A DNA stretch of 64,000 nucleotides from Phormidium ambiguum IAM M-71 (GTDB lineage: Bacteria > Cyanobacteriota > Cyanobacteriia > Cyanobacteriales > Aerosakkonemataceae): NCBI RefSeq assembly GCF_001904725.1, contig NZ_MRCE01000015.1, positions 1 to 64,000 on the forward strand, read 5' to 3'. The notes under the pieces are model-generated. The model ran no database searches. It was not told the DNA's origin and saw only the letters and a program-made list of their open reading frames with translations. Shown one piece after another: positions 54,230-61,259 of the stretch. Both the position numbers and the translations under genes were made by a program. The first letter of the stretch is position 1. Each line of letters starts with the position of its first letter.

Positions 54230-54373
54230 CTAAATTCCCAAATTCAAGATTGACATGGGTGCAGGTATCATTTCGCCCCGAAAATCTAGCAGTTGCACTA
54301 AGAGTAAATAGCCGATCGCTAGAATTAGAGAAATTGCCCCGGTAATAATGGCCACAATCTTACCTCGATCCAT
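54230..54373 (-). CDS. 47-residue single-pass membrane protein
   Basis: A small gene on the minus strand: ATG at 54373, TAG at 54230-54232. The protein starts MDRGKIVAIITGAISLILAI, continues as one long hydrophobic helix through GYLLLVQLLDF, then RGEMIPAPMS. The layout, with a polar start, one helix and a short tail, is like the small subunits of photosynthetic or membrane complexes. I recall similar short proteins in other cyanobacteria but cannot name one. It lies between the PRK-like gene (convergent) and the ABC gene (divergent). Confidence 0.7.
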   Translation of the reverse strand: MDRGKIVAIITGAISLILAIGYLLLVQLLDFRGEMIPAPMSILNLGI

Positions 54374-54454
54374 AAGTTTCCTTGCTGCTAAATGATGTTA
54401 TTTAATTAATATAGGTAATAATCAATGTCAGTGGTTGTCGATCGCTAAAATAAT

Positions 54455-55456
54455 ATGGATTCTGCTACAGATTTGTCCGGGGAAGAAATTACACTTGCAC
54501 GCCAGCCAGTTGTGCAAACATACGAATTAGGAAAAGTTTACCGCACAGGCTTTTGGCTAAATCAAAAAATCGAATCCTTAAAAAGTTGTACATTGACGGT
54601 TTATGAAGGCGAAACTTTTGGTTTATTGGGACAGAATGGCGCAGGAAAAACTACACTGTTAAAAACTTTACTAGGTATTGCCCGTCCGACTTCTGGGCGC
54701 GGTTTAATATTAGGAAAACCTTTGGGCGATCGCATTGTCAAACAACGGATTGGTTATTTGCCTGAAAATGCCTATTATTATGACTTTCTAACAGGTTGGG
54801 AATTTTTGCAAATGATTGCCGGACTTTTCCAAATTCCTAAAGAAATTCAAAAGCAACGCATTCCCCAACTGTTAGAAATGGTGGGACTTGCCCAGTCAGC
54901 AGCGAAAAAAAAGCAACTGCGACAATATTCTAAAGGAATGTTGCAACGAATTGGTATGGCGCAAGCTTTAATTAATGACCCGGAATTGGTATTTTTAGAT
55001 GAACCAATGTCCGGTTTAGATCCGATGGGACGCTACCAAATTCGAGAGATTATCTCATCTTTAAAAGCGGCGGGAAAAACCATATTTTTTAATAGTCATG
55101 TGTTATCAGATGTGGAGAAAATTTGCGATCGCATTGCCATACTAGCGCAAGGTGAAATAATTTGCCTCGGCTCTTTGGATGAACTTTTGGGAACCGCCGA
55201 CACTTATTACATTAAAGGTAAAGGTGGTAAGTTAGACATCCTCAAAAAATGGCTACCAGATTTAGAATTTGTGTCTGAAGGAATAGGTAGCACAGATGAA
55301 GCTTGGCAAGGTCACGTAAAAGGGGATTTACAAGATTTTCTCTCTAGTTTGCGCCTGATGCAAGCTCAAATTATCACCTTAAATTTAGCGCGTCCTACTT
55401 TAGAGGAATTTTTTATGGAACAATTGGAAAAAAGAGGTATAACTTTCAGCAGTTAA
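54455..55456 (+). CDS. ABC transporter ATP-binding protein
   Basis: 333 residues. Walker A GQNGAGKTT, a signature YSKGMLQR in place of LSGGQ, Walker B LVFLDEPMSGLDP, and the His switch SHVL. The C-terminal 90 residues form an extra domain as in CcmA/NatA-type exporters. No permease gene follows; the next genes are fasciclin proteins, so the membrane partner must be elsewhere. Confidence 0.9.
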   Translation: MDSATDLSGEEITLARQPVVQTYELGKVYRTGFWLNQKIESLKSCTLTVYEGETFGLLGQNGAGKTTLLKTLLGIARPTSGRGLILGKPLGDRIVKQRIGYLPENAYYYDFLTGWEFLQMIAGLFQIPKEIQKQRIPQLLEMVGLAQSAAKKKQLRQYSKGMLQRIGMAQALINDPELVFLDEPMSGLDPMGRYQIREIISSLKAAGKTIFFNSHVLSDVEKICDRIAILAQGEIICLGSLDELLGTADTYYIKGKGGKLDILKKWLPDLEFVSEGIGSTDEAWQGHVKGDLQDFLSSLRLMQAQIITLNLARPTLEEFFMEQLEKRGITFSS

Positions 55457-55465
55457 ATAGTTACA

Positions 55466-55501
55466 TCAAGTACGTTGTTGCGCTAAAAACAACGTACTTG
55501 A
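55466..55501 (+). terminator. Terminator hairpin after the ABC gene
   Basis: TCAAGTACGTTGTT and AACAACGTACTTGA form a perfect 14-bp stem with an 8-base loop, followed by TTTTT. Third member of the GTTGTTGCGCT family. Confidence 0.75.
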
Positions 55502-55592
55502 TTTTTGAATATCTGCGACTCTTGAAAGATGAACTTTAGTTGGTCAGTTTGTATTACTTGAAACAGGAAAAGTTTACAACTAAGGAAAACTT

Positions 55593-56009
55593 ATGGCTGA
55601 CCTTGTAGAAACTGCTACTCAAGCTAAATCTTTCAAAACTTTATTAACTGTAGTGGAAGCAGCAGGATTAGTAGATGTACTTAAAAATCCTGAACCCAAG
55701 ACCGTTTTTGCGCCGACTGATGAAGCATTTGCTAAAATTCCTGCCACTACTTTAGCTTCTTTGATGGAAGACACTGCCAAACTGAAGCGAATTATCATGT
55801 ATCACGTTGTATCTGGAGATGTTAGGTCAGATGACCTCATCCAAATCAATGAAGCACCTACTTTGGAAGGGTCAGTATTAGCTATTGATTCTTCAGATGG
55901 TGTAAAAGTGAATGATGCCAATGTTTTAAAACAAGATATTCTCACAGATAATGGCGTTATTCACACAATTGATAAAGTGTTAATGCCTGCATTGGTAGCT
56001 GTTGAATAA
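55593..56009 (+). CDS. Fasciclin-domain protein, first of a pair
   Basis: A 138-residue single FAS1 domain: FKTLLTVVEAAGLVDVL, H1 motif TVFAPTDEAFAKIP, then IIMYHVVSGDV and the end GVIHTIDKVLMP. No signal peptide, so it is probably cytosolic. FAS1 domains mediate protein or glycan contact in secreted proteins; the role of free cytosolic forms is unclear. A paralogue follows 48 bases downstream. Confidence 0.93.
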   Translation: MADLVETATQAKSFKTLLTVVEAAGLVDVLKNPEPKTVFAPTDEAFAKIPATTLASLMEDTAKLKRIIMYHVVSGDVRSDDLIQINEAPTLEGSVLAIDSSDGVKVNDANVLKQDILTDNGVIHTIDKVLMPALVAVE

Positions 56010-56057
56010 GTTGCCATAAGTTATGCGACTAAAACAAATCAAAAAAAGGTAAAACAA

Positions 56058-56459
56058 ATGGCAAACATTTTAGAAACAGCTGCTAAATTTGGGAATTTTC
56101 GTACTTTAGTAGAAGCCATAAAAGTTAGTGGTTTAACTGATACTTTGAAAGACGTTGGCCCTTTTACTATTTTTGCGCCAACTGATGAAGCTTTCGACAA
56201 ATTGCCTACAGGAACTATAGATAAATTGTTGAGTGATATTCCGCAGTTAACCAAGATTCTGACATATCACATTATTGAAGGCAAAGTAATGTCAGAAGAT
56301 GTGGCAAAACTAGATCAAACTACCACATTTGAAGGTTCAGATTTGAAAATTCATAATAATGGTGGTGTGATGGTTGGTGATGCTGCGATCGTTCAGTCGG
56401 ATTTAGAAGCTGATAACGGTGTCATTCATGTAATAGACACTGTTTTAATTCCGCAATAA
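56058..56459 (+). CDS. Fasciclin-domain protein, second of a pair
   Basis: A 133-residue FAS1 protein, paralogous to the preceding one: FRTLVEAIKVSGLTDTL, TIFAPTDEAFDKLP, ILTYHIIEGKV, GVIHVIDTVLIP. No signal peptide. The tandem pair points to a local duplication, probably one operon; the two differ enough that it is not recent. Confidence 0.93.
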   Translation: MANILETAAKFGNFRTLVEAIKVSGLTDTLKDVGPFTIFAPTDEAFDKLPTGTIDKLLSDIPQLTKILTYHIIEGKVMSEDVAKLDQTTTFEGSDLKIHNNGGVMVGDAAIVQSDLEADNGVIHVIDTVLIPQ

Positions 56460-56467
56460 ACAACTGA

Positions 56468-56602
56468 AAATGGTGCGTTACTACAAATGGCAATAGCCCT
56501 AGCCGTAGGGTGCGTTAGGCGCAAGCCGTAACGCACCATTCTAATATTCGTAGAGTGCGTTAGTGAGGTAAAAAATACCGGAAATGGTGCGTTACTAACG
56601 CA
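56468..56602. repeat. Cluster of AATGGTGCGTTAC inverted repeats
   Basis: AATGGTGCGTTAC and its inverse GTAACGCACCATT form an outer pair (about 56468-56540), with GGTGCGTTACTAACGCACC near 56584-56602. A known type of dispersed cyanobacterial repeat, here between convergent genes. Confidence 0.7.
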
Positions 56603-56621
56603 CCCTACGATTAATTTACGG

Positions 56622-58091
56622 TTAGTCAATTGGGCCTAAAATGCAAGCAGTTCTGGGAGGTAAACTCAAAGTTAGTTGCTGATAATTTTCCGCTGTTTCA
56701 CTCCAATTAATATCAGCTTCACCATATAATAATTGGCTGGGTTGAGATTGCAAAGCTGTTACTTCAAAGCTGGGATTTGCCTCTGAAGTACCCACATTAA
56801 CAGCAACAATTAATTCCTCATTTCCCAAGATTCTGGCAAATACGTAAACCGTTCCTTCTGCGTACAAGACTTGATAAGAACCTGTGCGAAGGCAGGGGTA
56901 TTTGTGACGTAAAGCGATGAGTTTTTGGTGATATTTGAGAACGTAAACATCCCAGTGTGCTTCCATTGGAAAACCGCGCCGCGAGTCGGGGTCTAATTTT
57001 CCAGGTAAGCCAACTTCATCACCGTAATAAATGCTGGGGGCACCGGGAAATGTTAATAATAAAACGGTTGATAATTCTACGCTAGCTTTATCACCTTGGG
57101 CAATGGAAATTAATCTTGCTGTGTCATGACTGGCTAATAAATTAAGTTGAGTTAGTTGAATTTCCCAAGGGTAAAGTTTCAGCAAATATTCAATTTTTTC
57201 GCCATATTCTTTGGCAAATAAAGGCGGGTAAGGCTCGTAAGAACGGTCTTGTACTTGATTAATGTCTACGCGATCGCCAGCTGCAAAAGCAATGGTTGGC
57301 GCAGCAAATAAGTAATTCATTACTCCATCAAATTGAGTTCCATCTAACCATTCGCGGGAGTCTCCCCAAACTTCGCCCACAATGTAAGCTTCGGGGTTAA
57401 TGGCTTTAACGCGATCGCGGAATTCTTGCCAAAAACCTGGAGTTTTTATTTCAAAAGGTACATCCAATCGCCAGCCATCAATACCGAATTTAATCCAATA
57501 TTCGGCAATTTCCATAATGTATTCTCGCACTTCAGGATTGTCATGATTAAACACTGGCAAAGCGCGATTTCCTGCCCAACCCTCATAATTTGCTGGATAC
57601 TCTCCATTGTAAGCAGATACAGGCCATCCTTCAATTTTAAACCAATCCACCCAAGGAGAATGAGGGCCATTTTCTAACACATCATGAAAGAAGAAAAAGC
57701 CACGACTAGAATGATTAAAAACCCCGTCCAATACAACTTTAATATCCCGTTTGTGGGCAGCATCTAATAATTCTTGAAAAGCCGGATTTCCCCCCAACAT
57801 TGGATCTACTTGGTAGTAATCATGGGTATGATAACGGTGGTTACTGGCAGATTGAAAAATGGGGGTAAAGTATACAGCATTAATGCCCAAATCCTGTAAG
57901 TAATCCAACTGTTCAATTACACCCCACAAATCGCCACCTTTGTAACCTTGCAATGTTGGCATATCGTCCCAAGCTTCCCAGGAAGCATTTTTTAATAGAC
58001 GCTTGCGAGGTTGTTTACTGCGAGCAAACCGATCCGGAAAAATTTGATAAAAAACTGCGTGTTTAACCCAATCTGGAGTATTAATCTGCAT
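56622..58091 (-). CDS. GH13 alpha-amylase-family enzyme (neopullulanase/cyclodextrinase-like)
   Basis: 489 residues. The catalytic residues of GH13 are present: nucleophile Asp in GWRLDVPFEI, acid/base Glu in IVGEVWGD, and the stabilising Asp in LLASHDTARL; DGVFNHSSRG is region I. No signal peptide, so it acts in the cytosol on glycogen-derived maltodextrins or cyclodextrins. It probably lacks the separate N-terminal domain of neopullulanases, starting directly with VFYQIFPDRF. Confidence 0.92.
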   Translation of the reverse strand: MQINTPDWVKHAVFYQIFPDRFARSKQPRKRLLKNASWEAWDDMPTLQGYKGGDLWGVIEQLDYLQDLGINAVYFTPIFQSASNHRYHTHDYYQVDPMLGGNPAFQELLDAAHKRDIKVVLDGVFNHSSRGFFFFHDVLENGPHSPWVDWFKIEGWPVSAYNGEYPANYEGWAGNRALPVFNHDNPEVREYIMEIAEYWIKFGIDGWRLDVPFEIKTPGFWQEFRDRVKAINPEAYIVGEVWGDSREWLDGTQFDGVMNYLFAAPTIAFAAGDRVDINQVQDRSYEPYPPLFAKEYGEKIEYLLKLYPWEIQLTQLNLLASHDTARLISIAQGDKASVELSTVLLLTFPGAPSIYYGDEVGLPGKLDPDSRRGFPMEAHWDVYVLKYHQKLIALRHKYPCLRTGSYQVLYAEGTVYVFARILGNEELIVAVNVGTSEANPSFEVTALQSQPSQLLYGEADINWSETAENYQQLTLSLPPRTACILGPID

Positions 58092-58248
58092 AATTAACCT
58101 GCTAGTTCTCTATCTTAAGTTACAGCTATTTGCTGCTGTGTGATTCTTACTTTTGATAGAAAACTTGTTTGATTTATGGATTTCAAACCAATTGACTAGA
58201 ATCGATCGCTAATGGTTGAATAAGACTAAGTGTAGAAGAATACCAAAA

Positions 58249-61242
58249 ATGGTTAACGTTTTAAGTCAGGGTGATAATGAATTAGTTACGTTAGATTATA
58301 GCGATTTATTACAAAAAATTACTCAAATATTAAAAAATAACAACATATTTAAATTGTCAGAAAATAGCGATCGCTTACTAATTGACATTGACGAAGTAGC
58401 TAATCAAGTAGCTAATTTACAAATCCAAAATCCGCTGACATCTGCGATCGGAGTGCGTTCTGCCACCATTAATTTTACCCCTCAATTTAGAGAAAAATTC
58501 CCGAAATTAATCCGCAATATTAGAGATTGTTTACGTCAATCACTTGAATCTAATTTAGGGCAAAATCCATCTATTGGCGAATTTGTCAATAGTTTAATTA
58601 CACCTTTAGAACAGTTTCAAGGAAATCAGAATCAAAAATTAGGCTTCACCTTTGCCTTTAATAAGCAATTTCCCAATTTACAAAAGCAAAAACTCATTTT
58701 AGATCGCCAAAGTCCAGGTAGCGGTTCCTTACTGAAATTCCACAAACTTACCATCAGAGTACAAAACACAAATCAATTTACTCAACAACTTCGTCAAGGT
58801 TTAGAAAATTATATTGAACAAATTGCAGAAAGTGAAACTGAAAGTGAAGATTTAAACGACATTCTGGCTGGTATGGTGAGAAGCGATCGATCGGACTTTC
58901 ACCGACTTCAACGAATAGTAGACACAGAAACTTTAGGCAAACTCAAAAAAGAAGCAAAAATCAGATATTTGGAATATCTCAGAGATAACTGTGAAACTAC
59001 AGATAAGGTAGGAAAAATTTACTTACAAGACTTAATTCGTCGTCTGAGACTAATAGAAACTTACATTAACGATCCAACTAAAGCAGACGATTATTACGAA
59101 GTTAATTATGCCAACACAAGAATAAATTACCGAGAAGTTTTTTCCCGTTCCGAAGTTTTAGACGCTTTACCAATTATTACCATTGTTGCCGGAAACTTGG
59201 GAGAAAGTACAGACAAAAACCAAGGCGGACGTGAGTTCATCTTTGGATTAAAAATGAAGTTGAATAACGCAGTACAAGCACTTGGCGGTGACGACGTTTT
59301 TGACTATAATTTAACCTTAATCGATCCCACTAGTAAAAAGCATCAAGAAGAACTAAAAAGTAAACAAAATTTTGGTGCAAAGGTACTAAGGTTAGCATTT
59401 TTATACTACTTTGTTTTCGCCTCGCGCAGTAATCCTGAAGCCGAAGATTATAACCCTAATTCTGAATTAGAATACGATCCCGTAAGCGTATTCGATCAAA
59501 AAGTGCTGCCAATATTACGCAGTTCTGACGATGGCGAAAAAAACAAACTTTTTTTGAAGCTTTTAGAAGGTTTTGCAAAATACAAAGCTAAATTAAAAGT
59601 TAATAAACTCAAACAATTTTTAAAAGACATAATTGAAAAACAAACAATTCTACCAACCAGGAACTACCCAATTCAAATCGGTGTCAGAAACGGCATTTTA
59701 GAACGAGATATTGACAGCATTTTTAGCAAACAAACTTTCTTTGATGATGTTGTAGCTACCAATCATAAAGAATGCTTGAGATTTATATCGATCGGCGAAT
59801 CATACATTGATGAAACAGCACTCTGTCAATTACCTGCTAACATCACCATCGAAGATATTCGCTATTTTACCAGCCAAGAAAGCCAAGAATTCAAAATGGG
59901 ATATGAAATAAAAGATATTGGCACATTACCAATATTATGGGTTCCCGAAACTTGCATGAAAACTTACAAAGACGCTTTCATGCAGCATAAATTAATATTA
60001 TTTCGCTACAATAATCGACGTTTAGATGATGACAATAAGGAACTAGACTCCACCAAAGCTTTTATTTACCGTTTCACCTTCTCGTTACTGGGATATCTTT
60101 GCTTAAATATTTTGCTTGAATCTATCCCAAATAGTTTATTTATTCCGATGGTACGACTGCACGAAGGAGATCGTAAAAACCCTGCACCATCAGAAAAATT
60201 TGTCGCTCACTTTGCCAAATCATTATCCCATTTATTGAGTGAAAAGCACCGAGTTAGTTCCCAAGGTTTTCGGATTCATAACTTGAACAAACACAGCATA
60301 AATAATGGGCTATCTTCCCTATATTCTGTATTACCGAAAAAGTTTCGGTTTAGCGATGCTTCTAACACTCCCAATTTAAAAAAACTAGCAATTATTGTAG
60401 TTTCTAGTTTAGAAAGCGATGCAATGAGAAGTAACAGAAACCGTTTTAATAGAATATCAAATTTGCAGGGTGAAGTAATCGGAATCAACCGCAGAGATAA
60501 TGGTATTATTGACTTGGAAATCCTCAAAACTATTTCTGACAACTATCACAATGAACGTTTATATCGAGATCCACCCATTCTTTTAGATACAGTAAATAAC
60601 CTGTATGAAGATGGATATCGAAATTTTTTGTACATTGCTCAAGCACCTTATACAAGTACCTTAAACATCACTCAAACTGATGAAAATGAAGGGCTATACT
60701 TCATGTCACCAAAACTTATTGAAGAATTGAAAGGAAATCGTCAAGATATTAAGATTTACCCGATATTTTTTGATAAATATTATGTCAGAAGATCTCGTAA
60801 TTTACATTCAAGTTCATTTTATATTCAAGATACCAGACAACTATATGATTTAGCAGAAGATCCAAGTCAAAAAGTTGTCATGTTTTTCAATTTATTTAAT
60901 GGGATAACCGTTGGTAAAAACGAAGAACGTTTTTACAATGGGGTAATTTCTTACTCAACCTTACTGAAAGTTTATTCCGATATTTTGAATGACAAAGATA
61001 TCATGATGGGATTAATTGATGATGACAGTACTTTAAAAAATGATATCTTGCAATATCTAACCCTTTTTCATTTTTCCCGATTTGAAAAAGACAGTAATAT
61101 TAGTTTAAAACTCGATCCTTACCAAAACATTATCGGTGAAGAAGCATTTAGTAAATTGTCTGTTTTCAACCATATAAGAGGGGAAATAGAGTTTAATTCC
61201 TTAGCATTTTTAACCGAAGTTAAACAAGTTCTAAATGTATAA
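58249..61242 (+). CDS. Large protein of unknown function, partner of a helicase-like gene
   Basis: 997 residues from ATG at 58249; TTG at 58216 would add eleven. No signal peptide or membrane segment. It is mixed alpha/beta, Lys/Asn-rich, with a charged helical first third. The last third has regular strand-helix pattern (KLAIIVVSSLESDAMRSNR, LQGEVIGINRRDNGIIDLEIL, PPILLDTVNNLYEDGYRNFLYI) that suggests a Rossmann- or RNase-H-like fold. I recognise no family and no catalytic motif. It ends 17 bases before the helicase-like gene, so they are surely one unit. Paired giant unknown plus helicase is a layout common in anti-phage systems; that is inference. Confidence 0.75.
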   Translation: MVNVLSQGDNELVTLDYSDLLQKITQILKNNNIFKLSENSDRLLIDIDEVANQVANLQIQNPLTSAIGVRSATINFTPQFREKFPKLIRNIRDCLRQSLESNLGQNPSIGEFVNSLITPLEQFQGNQNQKLGFTFAFNKQFPNLQKQKLILDRQSPGSGSLLKFHKLTIRVQNTNQFTQQLRQGLENYIEQIAESETESEDLNDILAGMVRSDRSDFHRLQRIVDTETLGKLKKEAKIRYLEYLRDNCETTDKVGKIYLQDLIRRLRLIETYINDPTKADDYYEVNYANTRINYREVFSRSEVLDALPIITIVAGNLGESTDKNQGGREFIFGLKMKLNNAVQALGGDDVFDYNLTLIDPTSKKHQEELKSKQNFGAKVLRLAFLYYFVFASRSNPEAEDYNPNSELEYDPVSVFDQKVLPILRSSDDGEKNKLFLKLLEGFAKYKAKLKVNKLKQFLKDIIEKQTILPTRNYPIQIGVRNGILERDIDSIFSKQTFFDDVVATNHKECLRFISIGESYIDETALCQLPANITIEDIRYFTSQESQEFKMGYEIKDIGTLPILWVPETCMKTYKDAFMQHKLILFRYNNRRLDDDNKELDSTKAFIYRFTFSLLGYLCLNILLESIPNSLFIPMVRLHEGDRKNPAPSEKFVAHFAKSLSHLLSEKHRVSSQGFRIHNLNKHSINNGLSSLYSVLPKKFRFSDASNTPNLKKLAIIVVSSLESDAMRSNRNRFNRISNLQGEVIGINRRDNGIIDLEILKTISDNYHNERLYRDPPILLDTVNNLYEDGYRNFLYIAQAPYTSTLNITQTDENEGLYFMSPKLIEELKGNRQDIKIYPIFFDKYYVRRSRNLHSSSFYIQDTRQLYDLAEDPSQKVVMFFNLFNGITVGKNEERFYNGVISYSTLLKVYSDILNDKDIMMGLIDDDSTLKNDILQYLTLFHFSRFEKDSNISLKLDPYQNIIGEEAFSKLSVFNHIRGEIEFNSLAFLTEVKQVLNV

Positions 61243-61259
61243 TTGATCGGGAAATTTTT

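Noticed and set aside
54154-54345. Plus-strand open frame downstream of the PRK-like gene
   Set aside because: It overlaps the hairpin and the better-supported 47-residue gene on the other strand.
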